A DNA stretch of 64,000 nt. Origin: Anderseniella sp963759095. Lineage in GTDB: Bacteria > Pseudomonadota > Alphaproteobacteria > Rhizobiales > Aestuariivirgaceae. Below the pieces are notes generated by a model. That model worked only from the letters and a program-made list of their open reading frames with translations, ran no database searches and was not told the DNA's origin. Position numbers and translations under genes: made by a program. This document shows positions 27,230 to 35,821 of this stretch, one piece after another; within the stretch, counting starts at the first letter, position 1; every line of letters begins with the position of its first letter. Where the stretch lies: the NCBI GenBank assembly GCA_963759095.1, contig CAVWYF010000037.1, positions 32,400 through 96,399 of the forward strand, read 5' to 3'.

Positions 27230-28635
27230 ACAAACGTGTCATTGCCATCGACGACTATGAGCGAGAGGCCATCAGTGCTGCGCCCGCCAACACTCTGAAA
27301 ATCGGTGACGGCGAAACATATGAGGCCAACGAGGATGGCATCGCTCTGGCATTTGCCGAGCAATACGAAAACCACTTGTTGTTCGACCATAGCAGGGGAC
27401 GCTGGTTTGTGTGGACAGGCGACCACTGGCAGATTGAGGAAACTGATCTCGCCTTCGATTATGCCCGCACTCTGGCCCGGGAGTTCAGAAAAAAGCAGTC
27501 GACCGACAAGTCGCTCACTAAAATGCGGCTGCCGAGCGAGGTTGAGCGTGCTGCACGCTCTGACCGCCGCCTTGTTGCTCGCCACGAGGACTGGGATGCC
27601 GACCCCTTGATGCTGGGCGTGCCCAGTGGTGCCGTCGACCTTCGTACTGGAGAACTGCTGCCGCCTGACCCTAACCTGATGATCTCGCGGCAGGCAGCAG
27701 TGCCACCGGCAGCACCGGGAACGCCGCCGCCGATGTGGAGTGCATTTCTGAACGAAGCGACTGGCAGAGATCAAGAGCTGATCCGCTTCTTGCAGATGTG
27801 GTGTGGCTATTGCCTCACCGGTTCCACCGCTGAACACGCTCTGTGCTTCGTTTATGGCCCCGGCGGCAATGGCAAGTCGGTCTTCATCAACACACTTACC
27901 GGTATTCTTGGCGACTATGCTGCTACGGCTGCAATGGATACCTTCACGGCTAAGCACTTCGAGGGTCACAGCACGGATATCGCTGCTTTGGCAGGTGCCC
28001 GGTTGGTGGTGGCTTCCGAGACAGAGGAAGGCAAGGCTTGGGCGGAAGCGCGGCTGAAGCAGTTGACGGGTGGCGATGCCATTACGGCGCGCTTTATGCG
28101 TCAGGACAACTTCACCTTCCGCCCCCAGTTCAAGCTGACAATCACGGGCAACTATCAGCCGACATTGCAAAGTGCAGAACCGGCAATGCAGCGGCGGCTC
28201 AATATCGTTCCGTTCACCCGCACGCCAGCCAAGCCAGACAAACAGCTAGAAGACAAGCTACGTGCCGAATGGCCAGCCATACTGCGGTGGATGATTGAAG
28301 GCTGTCTGGCGTGGCAAGAGAATGGTCTGTCCCAGCCCGAGGCTGTGAAGGTTGCGACGGCGGAATATTTTTCAGAGCAGGATTTGTTCGGACAATGGCT
28401 TGATGAGTGCTGTGAGGTCGAGCAGGGCAATGAATACAAGCACGAGAAGACCTCTGACCTCTACAAAAGCTATTCGACCTTCGTCAAGGATCGTGGTGAG
28501 TTTCCGCTTACCAGCAAGGCTTGGGGTGGGCAGATGAGGAAGCGATTGTTCACAGCCGGGAACAGCAGATCAAAGGGCGGACGTTATTATGAAGGCATCA
28601 TACTCTTGAGATCAGAAGCGCTGTATAATGACTGA
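27226..28635 (+). CDS. D5/P4-family primase-helicase
   Basis: 469 residues. Residues ~40-200 are a D5 N-like domain (FDHSRGRWFVWTGDHWQIEE). Residues ~205-400 are an SF3 helicase with Walker A GPGGNGKSVF (about 212), LVVASETEEGKAWAE as the B region and LTITGNYQPTLQS as motif C with sensor Asn. The C-terminus is a small winged domain. Such proteins melt the origin and prime replication of P4-like satellites and plasmids. No archaeo-eukaryotic primase domain is present, so it is the short, helicase-centred type. Iteron-like repeats follow directly. Confidence 0.92.
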   Translation: MNKRVIAIDDYEREAISAAPANTLKIGDGETYEANEDGIALAFAEQYENHLLFDHSRGRWFVWTGDHWQIEETDLAFDYARTLAREFRKKQSTDKSLTKMRLPSEVERAARSDRRLVARHEDWDADPLMLGVPSGAVDLRTGELLPPDPNLMISRQAAVPPAAPGTPPPMWSAFLNEATGRDQELIRFLQMWCGYCLTGSTAEHALCFVYGPGGNGKSVFINTLTGILGDYAATAAMDTFTAKHFEGHSTDIAALAGARLVVASETEEGKAWAEARLKQLTGGDAITARFMRQDNFTFRPQFKLTITGNYQPTLQSAEPAMQRRLNIVPFTRTPAKPDKQLEDKLRAEWPAILRWMIEGCLAWQENGLSQPEAVKVATAEYFSEQDLFGQWLDECCEVEQGNEYKHEKTSDLYKSYSTFVKDRGEFPLTSKAWGGQMRKRLFTAGNSRSKGGRYYEGIILLRSEALYND

Positions 28636-29028
28636 CCCTCTTGCAACGCTGCAACAGATTGCAACGCGTTTTCTTGTTCTATCGCCATACGCGCGCGCAG
28701 GAGAGATAAATAGAATAATCCGTTGCAATCTGTTGCACGTGTTGCAGACCCTCGCGCTGCAGGGCGAGACCCGGTTCTTGGACTGTTGCCCGATGCCCCT
28801 AAAGTCATCATAGCATCTGGCGGCTTCAAGATAACGCTCGGCATAGCCCACAAAATGGCAGATGCGGCGCTGGACCTTGCCACCGACACCGAGTGTGACC
28901 TGCCGCGCAGCTTTGCAGTAGAGGCGTATTTGGCGAAATCTCAAAGGTCGGACAGATATGTTGTTATATGATCTTACACCTGCGACAGTCAGTTCTCGGG
29001 AAAGCTAAAGAGTGAAAAGGGGAGGGAG
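28636..29028. other. Gap after the primase-helicase; contains iteron-like repeats
   Basis: About 390 bases. Two weak plus-strand frames (28628-28813 and 28723-28971) overlap each other and show no recognisable domain; one small gene broken by an indel is possible. The clearest structure is the GCAAC repeat set at 28643-28745. Confidence 0.4.
28643..28745. repeat. Iteron-like repeats with a 17-bp perfect inverted repeat, candidate origin
   Basis: TGCAACAGATTGCAACG (28650-28666) is exactly complementary to CGTTGCAATCTGTTGCA (28721-28737). GCAAC occurs at 28643, 28651 and 28661, and GTTGC at 28722, 28732 and 28741, so each arm holds three half sites at 8-10 base spacing. P4 origins carry iterons bound by the alpha primase-helicase. 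Location next to the D5/P4-type gene fits, but function is inferred. Confidence 0.55.
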
Positions 29029-30561
29029 ATGACAAAATCCATATACATCATCAACCCAGGCGAAAATTCACCTTCACACTATGGCAGCGAGGTCTTGCGT
29101 GCGTGGGAGGCCGGGGCAAGACCGATACTTGCAGACCTCAACATCGTCACCATTGCGGCTTTTGTTCCGGAAAGCTGGTCAATCCGGTTGTGCGATGAGC
29201 GCGTGGAAAATATTGATTACGACCACCCGTGCGACTATGTTGCCCTGACCGGGAAAATTTCACAGCGAAAACGGATGTTTGCGATTTCTGAGGAGTTCAG
29301 AAACCGTGGCAGGACAGTCGTGATAGGTGGTGCCCATGCAAGTCTTGACCCGGATGACGTCCGTTCTCACGCAGACGTACTGGTCAGAGGCGAGATCGAA
29401 GAAGAGGCACGGAAGATTTTCGATGCGTTGGAGAAAGGTACATATCAATCCGAGTATATTTGCGGGAAACCTGACATCACCAACTCACCGGTACCCAGAT
29501 GGGAGCTCTATCTGCAAGGCATGGGACTGGTTGCGCAGGTTCAGACATCCCGAGGGTGTCCGTTTGACTGTGAGTTCTGTGATGTCATCCAGTATCTGGG
29601 CCGCAAGCAGCGCTGGAAGCTGCCGGATCAGGTGCTGCGCGAGCTGGAACTCCTGCATGGCATTGGCTATCGGGAAGTATTTCTTGCCGATGACAACTTC
29701 ACTGTCATGCGAAAACGGGCCACAGAGCTGCTTACCGCAATCCGCCGGTGGAATGAGGAAAAGGCAGCAGAGCGGGTCGTTTTCACCACGCAATTATCAA
29801 TTGACATAGCCAGAACACCGGATCTGTTGAACCTGGCCAGCGAAGCCGGTCTTGAACGTTGCTTTATTGGCATTGAAACACCAAATGAGATGTCACTTAA
29901 AGAAACTGGCAAACGGCAGAACATGCGGATTGATCTGGTCTCCGAAGTGGAAAAGATTGCCAAGGCGGGAATCATGCCCATGTGCGGCATGATCGTCGGC
30001 TTCGACAATGACGGGCCTGACATCTTCGGGATACAGGCTCGTTTTATCGACCGTTTGCCGATGCCCAATGTCAGCATTGCCATGCTGGTGGCACCGCATG
30101 CCACACCTCTGCATGCACGCCTGAAAGAGGAAGACCGACTGGTGGAAAATGTGAAAATCGGCGGCGCGCATTTCCTGCGCACCAACATCGTGCCTAAACA
30201 AATGACGCGCGCTCAACTTCGAAACGGCTATGTCTGGCTCATGCACCAGGTGTATGATCCGATCAACTGGCTGAACCGGCTTAGACGCTATGTGGAGCTC
30301 ACCCCTCCGGCAGCAGCCAACAACACCAGTCGAAAGTTTATGTTCAGCGAAATACTGCTGGCTAAGCGATTGACCAGCAGGGGAAACAAGGAGCGGGCGG
30401 CCGTCAACGGATTGCAGGAACTCGCCAGGGCGCGGCCTGATCTTGTTTCCAATCTGGGATACGCTTTGACATTCTACTGCCAGGCTCGATACATGCTGGA
30501 AACCGCTGGCGTATGGAACCCCGCAGGGGTGGATCAGAATGCCCCGCATGTTGCAGCGTGA
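29029..30561 (+). CDS. Cobalamin-binding radical SAM enzyme
   Basis: 510 residues. Residues ~1-150 form a B12-binding-type Rossmann domain, ending VVIGGAHASLDPDDV and VLVRGEIEEEARKI. The radical SAM core has SRGCPFDCEFCDV with C177, C181 and C184 binding the 4Fe-4S cluster, then FLADDNFTV and CFIGIETPNEMSLKETGK. The tail VAPHATPLHARLKEEDRLV resembles the DUF4070 region of this class. Members methylate or rearrange unactivated carbons in lipids, tetrapyrroles, phosphonates and antibiotics. It starts a three-gene cassette with a GNAT enzyme and an acyl carrier protein. The substrate is not known; an acyl chain bound to the carrier protein is the natural guess. Confidence 0.88.
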   Translation: MTKSIYIINPGENSPSHYGSEVLRAWEAGARPILADLNIVTIAAFVPESWSIRLCDERVENIDYDHPCDYVALTGKISQRKRMFAISEEFRNRGRTVVIGGAHASLDPDDVRSHADVLVRGEIEEEARKIFDALEKGTYQSEYICGKPDITNSPVPRWELYLQGMGLVAQVQTSRGCPFDCEFCDVIQYLGRKQRWKLPDQVLRELELLHGIGYREVFLADDNFTVMRKRATELLTAIRRWNEEKAAERVVFTTQLSIDIARTPDLLNLASEAGLERCFIGIETPNEMSLKETGKRQNMRIDLVSEVEKIAKAGIMPMCGMIVGFDNDGPDIFGIQARFIDRLPMPNVSIAMLVAPHATPLHARLKEEDRLVENVKIGGAHFLRTNIVPKQMTRAQLRNGYVWLMHQVYDPINWLNRLRRYVELTPPAAANNTSRKFMFSEILLAKRLTSRGNKERAAVNGLQELARARPDLVSNLGYALTFYCQARYMLETAGVWNPAGVDQNAPHVAA

Positions 30562-30568
30562 CCGATTG

Positions 30569-31171
30569 ATGCCTGCCAAATCGCCACAGGGTCGAAAGCC
30601 GAAGACTAAATTCTCCACCATGAGACGGCCCGCGATGCAAGTGCGTGAAGGCGGTTTCATGGTCAGGACGATGCTGCCGGGCGATGCCTGTGCCGACTAT
30701 CTGGCGTGGATTGCAGACCCGGAACTGATGGGCCCGCTGAACATGCCGGCGCGCAGGATGACGATTTCGCAGCTGCAGGATCACATTAGTCAGTTTGACA
30801 ACAGGACAAGGCATCTGCTGGGGCTGTTTGATGAGTCAGAAGGCAAGTTGATCGGCATTATTATAGTGGACATCAATGCAGAGCACAGGAGCGCACGGTT
30901 CAGCCTTTTTGTGGGTAATCGTCAGTACTGGGGCGACAGGCGACTGCATCCGCTTGGCAGGGCATTTCAATCCTACCTGTTCGAGCAGAAAGGAATTGAG
31001 AAACTGCGCTGCCAGATAGCAACGGACAATTACCGGATGATCGGATCTGCCAAGTTCATGGGGTTGAAAATGGAAGGTGTGCTGCGCGGGGAAATCAGGT
31101 CATTTCGCGATGGCTCCAGACTCGACCAGATTGTGTTCGGACTACTCAAGAGTGAATGGAAAGCGAAGTGA
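30569..31171 (+). CDS. GNAT-family acyltransferase of the radical SAM cassette
   Basis: About 200 residues; the ATG at 30569 is 8 bases after the radical SAM stop (an ATG at 30539 overlapping that gene is also possible). Residues ~30-190 show the RimJ/PseH-like GNAT pattern: TMLPGDACADYLAWIADPEL, LIGIIIVDINAEHRSARF, then VGNRQYWGDRRLHPLGRAF (the pyrophosphate loop region) and LRCQIATDNYRMIGSAKFMG. It would transfer an acyl group from CoA or from an acyl carrier protein to an amine. The Q/RxxGxG/A loop is degenerate (YWGDRR). The next gene, an acyl carrier protein, overlaps its 3' end. Confidence 0.8.
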   Translation: MPAKSPQGRKPKTKFSTMRRPAMQVREGGFMVRTMLPGDACADYLAWIADPELMGPLNMPARRMTISQLQDHISQFDNRTRHLLGLFDESEGKLIGIIIVDINAEHRSARFSLFVGNRQYWGDRRLHPLGRAFQSYLFEQKGIEKLRCQIATDNYRMIGSAKFMGLKMEGVLRGEIRSFRDGSRLDQIVFGLLKSEWKAK

Positions 31172-31428
31172 AAAAAGTCAGCGATGTAGCCGATAAAGAC
31201 GGACTGGCGCTGGCCAGGAGAATGCTGGCAGCGGCCCTTGAGTTGGATGAAGGTGAGATCGAGCCGCAATCGCAAATTGTTGAATTGCCAGGGTTTGACA
31301 GTCTCGCCTATGAGCGGCTCGTGGCCAGCGTTGAAGACCATCTTAATCGTGACCTGGATCCGCTGATGATGGTGTCAATCGACACGGTATCAGACCTGGC
31401 AAATGCCCTGGCGAAGGACAAGAATTGA
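31156..31428 (+). CDS. Acyl carrier protein-like
   Basis: 90 residues from the ATG at 31156. A GTG at 31168 overlapping the previous stop (GTGA) is an equally good start. Residues ~18-88 form a four-helix carrier fold, with PGFDSLAYERLVASVEDHL carrying the D-S-L phosphopantetheine attachment serine at the start of helix II. The acidic composition fits. It is divergent from a housekeeping AcpP, so it is probably dedicated to the adjacent GNAT and radical SAM enzymes. No ketosynthase or phosphopantetheinyl transferase is nearby; a host transferase would be required. Confidence 0.8.
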   Translation: MESEVKKVSDVADKDGLALARRMLAAALELDEGEIEPQSQIVELPGFDSLAYERLVASVEDHLNRDLDPLMMVSIDTVSDLANALAKDKN

Positions 31429-31477
31429 GCCAGGGCATGATCTGGAGCGGGTGTTCGAATACGGTGCCGTGACCATC

Positions 31478-32110
31478 TCAGAAATGGAAATTGACAGCGG
31501 CCCTGATGATATGGAACTCAGGTTCAAATGTTGGGTCGACAAAGGGCCCTTCTACTTCTCCGAAATTGGCGTACAGGTACTCAACCTTGGCACTCCACTG
31601 TGCTGTAAACATGTGTTCCACGCCACCGCCCAGCGTAAAGCCTGTCATGTCGAAGGTGCCATCTTCTCCCAGGTCGAGTTGGGAAAATGCCAGACCGCCA
31701 GTTGCATAAACCAACGTGTTCTCGTGCAGTACAAGCCCGGCTCTGCCCCTGACAGAGGCAAACCAGTCATAGTCGGCAGTGTATGTATCTTTCAAGTCAA
31801 TTTCTGTAGCACTTACATCCAGAAAGCTGCCATCGGCCTCAATGCCGATCAGGAATTCGCCAGCTTGGATGTTGTAGCCTATCTGACCACCAAATATGCC
31901 ACCGCCACCTGTTCCTGAGTCAGACTGCGGACCCAAAATGCCAAACTCGTCGCCTGATGTCTTGGCTTCAATATAACCGGCGTGTCCGCCGACATAGAAA
32001 CCGTTCCAGTCGCCCAGTGGTGACATGTAAGCATCGTCGGCGACTGCCGACACGCTTCCCATTGCCAATAGTGAAAGACCCAACGCTGCTGTCTTCAATC
32101 GCCCCGACAT
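31478..32110 (-). CDS. Outer membrane beta-barrel protein (Omp25/Omp31-like)
   Basis: 210 residues. A signal peptide (LGLSLLAMGSVSAVADDA) ends near residue 25. WNGFYVGGHAGYIEAK is the typical first strand of alphaproteobacterial Omp25/31 porins; alternating strands follow, with FGGQIGYNIQ, WFASVRGRAGLVL and LGGGVEHMFTAQWSAKVEYL. The protein ends in Phe, as required for barrel assembly. It is convergent with the acyl carrier protein gene, 49 bases away. Usually a small structural porin, without a specific substrate. Confidence 0.88.
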   Translation of the reverse strand: MSGRLKTAALGLSLLAMGSVSAVADDAYMSPLGDWNGFYVGGHAGYIEAKTSGDEFGILGPQSDSGTGGGGIFGGQIGYNIQAGEFLIGIEADGSFLDVSATEIDLKDTYTADYDWFASVRGRAGLVLHENTLVYATGGLAFSQLDLGEDGTFDMTGFTLGGGVEHMFTAQWSAKVEYLYANFGEVEGPFVDPTFEPEFHIIRAAVNFHF

Positions 32111-32164
32111 CTTGATCGCCCCGTTTGCAGTGCCTATCTCTATCTGCCTGTGCTGCCAGCCTTA

Positions 32165-32225
32165 GATGGCATCGCCAGCCTCAAAACCTCACGCCTACAC
32201 ACATGGTTTCGGACGCGCTTCCATT
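32165..32225. repeat. Island intergenic repeat family 1, copy A (short)
   Basis: Contains GATGGCATCGCCAGCCTCAA followed by AACCTCACGCCTACACACAT and GGTTTCGGACG. The same blocks recur near 40.5, 42.5, 44.9 and 46.6 kb. Confidence 0.7.
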
Positions 32226-32321
32226 TTCATCTTCATTAGTTTTGTCGAAAGTGCATCGATATTACCGACACGGCAAAGATCATTAAAACCCACAACGGTA
32301 TCGGTACATATAGCCAATCCA

Positions 32322-32534
32322 TTAACTCGCCTTTCCCCAGCCGAACCAGCCACGCAGCTGTGGCCGCATATCAGTCAAAAGCCGTTGCCGAGGTTGCGGG
32401 TAAACACTAAACAGTTTGGCCGGATCCATGTCCCAGCCGCTACTGGTGTTGTTATTCGCATAGACCTTGCTGCTTTTGATCGCACAGCTAAGCATTGCCT
32501 TGCTCACACCAGCCTGTTTCGAAGCCTGCCCCAT
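32322..32534 (-). pseudogene. Remnant of a helix-turn-helix replication/mobilisation-type protein
   Basis: 70 residues. MGQASKQAGVSKAMLSCAIK is a helix-turn-helix of the kind found at the start of phage/plasmid proteins that read 'GQAAKATGKSKxTLxRAIKSG'. DMDPAKLFSVYP matches the usual next element. The protein then jumps straight to a short tail, RGWFGWGKAS, that looks like the extreme C-terminus of the same family, so the coiled-coil middle has been deleted. Probably non-functional. Confidence 0.55.
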
Positions 32535-32654
32535 TGTCAGTATGTTGAAAACCTCGATGAACCGTTAGCGCAACAATTACGAGGGTTGCAGTGAAATGGT
32601 TAACAAAGGGTAAACGCACTGCAAATCCGCCGAACCCCCCTCACAAGCCTTGTA

Positions 32655-32745
32655 TGACTCCACCAGCGCGCGAAACGGCTTGCTGAGTCCCCCCAAAGCA
32701 CCTGAAACGGCAGAACCCGCCTCAGTGACTTGCTCTGAGGCTTAA
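32655..32745. repeat. Island intergenic repeat family 2, copy A
   Basis: Contains CCACCAGCGCGCGAAACGGC then TTGCTGAGTCCCC, then CACCTGAAACGGCAGAAC and CGCCTCAGTGA. A close copy lies at 45170-45262 and a partial one at 43365-43402. Confidence 0.7.
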
Positions 32746-32796
32746 GAGCTTGCGTAAATTTAAAGAAGGCAGTGGCCAGCGCCCATAAACTTTCTG

Positions 32797-32993
32797 CTAA
32801 TTCGATAGCTGAAGTGTTATGCTGCCAACATCCAGTGACATTTCAACACCATCCTGCCTACCATAGAGTTCAAGGTGGACTCCCCGGTCATTCGTGAACT
32901 GCTGATAGTTATTGCCGCTGCCGATGGAACCGGAGGCACCGATGCTTGTGTAGGTGCCTTCCACATCGCCAAGACTGGATAGATTGGTTATTC
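32797..32993 (-). pseudogene. C-terminal fragment of a small secreted-type protein
   Basis: About 65 residues ending at a stop at 32797: DVEGTYTSIGASGSIGSGNN, TNDRGVHLELYGRQDGVEMS and LDVGSITLQLSN. This resembles the C-termini of small exported alphaproteobacterial proteins of the DUF992/DUF1134 kind, but I am unsure of the exact family. There is no signal peptide or N-terminal half; the frame runs back into the oppositely oriented pentapeptide gene. It looks like a decay fragment. Confidence 0.4.
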
Positions 32994-33127
32994 GCCCGGA
33001 ATGGCGTTTGATCCGACCCATCTGAAACAACTCGAGGAGACCGGCAACTGTGCGGAATGTAATCTGAAAGACGCGTCGCTGATACATGCGGGTCTGTCGG
33101 GCGCAGACCTATGGTTTGCGACCCCTT

Positions 33128-34179
33128 GGATTCACGTAACAAGTGCAACACCTGCTAAGGTGTTGTTGCGATGGGAAAGAGTTATGTTCATCTGTCTCTA
33201 GTAGAGCGGATCAAGATCGATTTGTTGCGTAAGGCGAACCAGTCGATCAGAGAAATTGCGCGCCAGCTTGGCAGAGCCGCATGTACGGTCAGCCGTGAAC
33301 TGAAACGCAATGCAAAACCAACAAAACAATGGACGGGGGTGTATGAGGGTGAACGCGCTCATCAACTGGCCTTGCGACGAAGACGATGGGACTGTCGCTT
33401 CAAGCTGGCGCACCAGCCAGCACTGCGTGCACTTGTTCGCGACCGCCTTGCGATGGGATGGTCACCACAGATGATTGCAGGCCGGCTGGCACTGCATAAC
33501 GCTCACATGCAGATCAGTCATGAGTCAATCTATCGCTTCATCTACCATCGTTCAGCTCAGAAGGATTACTGGCACAGGCTGCTGCCACGGGCAAAACATC
33601 GCAGAGGTAAACTCAAGCGCGGTGGTATCAGTCCGGTTGAGCATATAAAACAGCGCGTTAGCATCCATGAACGGCCCCGATCGGTTACGTCACGCACAAA
33701 ACCCGGCCACTGGGAAGCCGACCTGATGCTGTTTTCCCGCTATGGTCAGGCCGTGTTGGTGCTGCATGAACGAACCTCCAGGTTCACAACCCTCATGCGC
33801 CAGCCTTCCAAGGCTGCCCGGCCTGTGGCAGATCGGCTTTCAAGCTTCCTTGCCAAGCTGCCAGGCCATTTGCGCCAGAGCATCACTTTCGACAATGGGA
33901 CCGAGTTTGCCTTGCATCATGAGCTCAAACCCCTGCTGGCATGTGGCACCTACTTCTGTGATCCTCATGCGCCATGGCAAAAAGGTGGTGTGGAAAACGC
34001 CATCTCAAGGCTCAGGCGATCATTGCCGAGAAAGTCAGACCTGGCAGCCATCCCGGCACAACAGTTGCAGTTCATCACAGACAGGTACAACAATGCGCCA
34101 AGAAAGTGCCTCAACTACAAAACCCCAAACGAGGTCTTCAATCAGATGTTCAACCGTGTTGCACTTCAAACGTGACTCC
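33128..34179 (+). mobile_element. IS30-family insertion sequence 1
   Basis: Terminal inverted repeats at 33128-33151 and 34156-34179 match at 20 of 24 positions (GGATTCACGTAACAAGTGCA at the left). The element is about 1.05 kb, usual for the IS30 family, with one complete transposase gene. Confidence 0.85.
33171..34175 (+). CDS. IS30-family transposase (IS 1)
   Basis: 334 residues. The N-terminal helix-turn-helix region contains LVERIKIDLLRKANQSIREI then ARQLGRAACTVSRELKRN, the IS30 signature. The DDE core has GHWEADLMLF (first Asp), TFDNGTEFA (second Asp) and PWQKGGVENAISRLRR (Glu). All three acidic residues are present and the length is normal, so it may be active. It lies inside the pentapeptide-repeat gene. 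Confidence 0.93.
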   Translation: MGKSYVHLSLVERIKIDLLRKANQSIREIARQLGRAACTVSRELKRNAKPTKQWTGVYEGERAHQLALRRRRWDCRFKLAHQPALRALVRDRLAMGWSPQMIAGRLALHNAHMQISHESIYRFIYHRSAQKDYWHRLLPRAKHRRGKLKRGGISPVEHIKQRVSIHERPRSVTSRTKPGHWEADLMLFSRYGQAVLVLHERTSRFTTLMRQPSKAARPVADRLSSFLAKLPGHLRQSITFDNGTEFALHHELKPLLACGTYFCDPHAPWQKGGVENAISRLRRSLPRKSDLAAIPAQQLQFITDRYNNAPRKCLNYKTPNEVFNQMFNRVALQT

Positions 34180-34434
34180 ACCCCCTGACGAACGCGGACC
34201 TGACGCAGGCGGACCTGACGGGAGCGGATTTAACAGGAGCGGAATTGACAGGAGCGAACCTGACAAAGGCAAACTTGACGAACGCGAACCTGACGGCAGC
34301 GGCTCTTGAAAACGCGATTCTGATGGGGGCGATAAGGTGCAATACAAGAATGCAGGACGGCGATGTCGATAACAGCGGGTGTTAGATCGTGGTAAAAAAG
34401 TGTCTGATTGAGAAGCGAACGACGGCTATTGGCG

Positions 34435-35659
34435 GTGGGCTCAACAGGTGGACGCAACACTTTAATCTTTGACCAAAGATGGAGTGTTGGACATGAAGTA
34501 TCGTCGCCGTATTTATTATTCAGCCGCTCAGCGGGCCGAGATTTGGGATCGTTGGCAGCGCGGGGAGTCAATGAACTCGATTGGGCGGGTGTTTGATCGG
34601 CAATCATCGTCTGTGTTTTCGGTGATCTCTCCCACAGGTGGCATCCGTCCTCCGGACCGCAAACGCGGCAGGCAAGCTTTGAGCCTAAGTGAACGCGAAG
34701 AGATATCTCGAGGGCTCAGTATCAAACAATCCTTGCGTGCTATTGCACGTCACCTGGGCCGCGCACCATCTACCATAAGCCGTGAAGTCTATCGCAATGG
34801 AGGACGTGCGGCATACCGGGCCACTGCTTCCGATCAGGCTGCATGGGACCGTGCCCTGCGTCCCAAGACATGCAAGCTGGCTTGTCACCCATCTTTGAGC
34901 CGCGCAGTATCGGCAAAGCTGCGACGTAAATGGTCACCGCAGCAGATTGCTGGCTGGCTTAAACGCACCTTTCCGGGAGAGGCGCACAAACAAGTGTCAC
35001 ACGAGACGATATATCGGAGCTTGTACATACAGGCGCGTGGCGTGCTGAAGAAGGAACTTCTGGAACATCTTCGGGCCAAACGTACGGTTCGCCGCTCCAG
35101 GCACGCCAGTCTCAAACGTAATGGATTGGGACAGGTCAAAAATGCCGTCTCGATTAGCGAAAGGCCTGTATCTGTGGAGGACCGTGCCGTACCGGGTCAT
35201 TGGGAAGGCGACCTCATTGGTGGCTCAAAGAACAGCTACATCGCGACACTTGTGGAACGACAATCGCGCTATGTCATGCTGGTCAAAGTGGCCAACAAGG
35301 ATACGGAAAGCGTCATCTCGGCATTGATCAAACAGTCTCAAAGGTTGCCAAAGGAACTCTACAAATCCCTGACCTGGGATCGCGGCAAAGAGCTGGCAGA
35401 TCATCCACGACTGACAATAGCGACAGATGTCGAAGTCTATTTTTGCGATCCGCAGTCGCCTTGGCAACGCGGGTCAAACGAAAATACCAACCGTCTGTTG
35501 CGACAATATCTGCCGCGCGGAACTGATTTGTCGGTGCATTCCCAGGTAAAGCTAGGCGCAATTGCAAGGCAGTTGAACGAACGGCCACGCAAGACCTTGC
35601 AATATCAAACTCCAGCTGAGAAGTTCGCAGAGTGTGTTGCGGCGATCAGTTGAATCCAC
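34435..35659 (+). mobile_element. IS30-family insertion sequence 2
   Basis: Imperfect inverted repeats at 34435-34460 and 35634-35659 match at about 18 of 26 positions, both ending in CGCAACAC toward the inside. The element starts about 50 bases after the end of the interrupted pentapeptide gene. Its transposase is clearly different from that of the first IS30 copy. Confidence 0.7.
34493..35653 (+). CDS. IS30-family transposase (IS 2)
   Basis: 386 residues from the ATG at 34493 (MKYRRRIYYSAAQRAEIWDR). An extra N-terminal helix-turn-helix precedes the IS30 signature LRAIARHLGRAPSTISREVY. The DDE core has GHWEGDLIGG, LTWDRGKELA and PWQRGSNENTNRLLRQY. All catalytic residues are present. It is longer than IS 1 and of a separate IS30 subgroup. 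Confidence 0.92.
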   Translation: MKYRRRIYYSAAQRAEIWDRWQRGESMNSIGRVFDRQSSSVFSVISPTGGIRPPDRKRGRQALSLSEREEISRGLSIKQSLRAIARHLGRAPSTISREVYRNGGRAAYRATASDQAAWDRALRPKTCKLACHPSLSRAVSAKLRRKWSPQQIAGWLKRTFPGEAHKQVSHETIYRSLYIQARGVLKKELLEHLRAKRTVRRSRHASLKRNGLGQVKNAVSISERPVSVEDRAVPGHWEGDLIGGSKNSYIATLVERQSRYVMLVKVANKDTESVISALIKQSQRLPKELYKSLTWDRGKELADHPRLTIATDVEVYFCDPQSPWQRGSNENTNRLLRQYLPRGTDLSVHSQVKLGAIARQLNERPRKTLQYQTPAEKFAECVAAIS

Positions 35660-35821
35660 AGCACAAAACAGACCTACCCCGCGGCATCCCAGAGAGTCTG
35701 CATCTGACCCTCTTCGGACACCTCGCCCCAACGTTGTGGTTCTCAGCACATTCTGTGAGTTCTTGACCTTGGTTGAATGAGCCGTTCTGTTAAAGTCTCC
35801 TGCTTTTGGAGGCGACTCTCA

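Larger units (their letters stand above)
33001..34385 (+). pseudogene. Pentapeptide-repeat protein interrupted by an IS30 element
   Basis: The left part (33001-33127) reads MAFDPTHLKQLEETGNCAEC then NLKDASLIHAGLSGADLW, the usual start of secreted pentapeptide proteins without their signal peptide. The right part (34185-34385) reads LTNADLTQADLTGADLTGAE and further A(D/N)LxN repeats, ending in the typical DVDNSGC. An IS30 element sits between, at 33128-34179. Joining the flanks restores the repeat pattern. Short ACCCC sequences on both sides may be the target duplication. The gene is inactive in this genome. Confidence 0.8.

Noticed and set aside
28628..28971. Two small overlapping plus-strand frames after the primase-helicase
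   Set aside because: Neither shows a domain or a good ribosome-binding site, and both run across the iteron-like repeats. They are mentioned only as weak possibilities.
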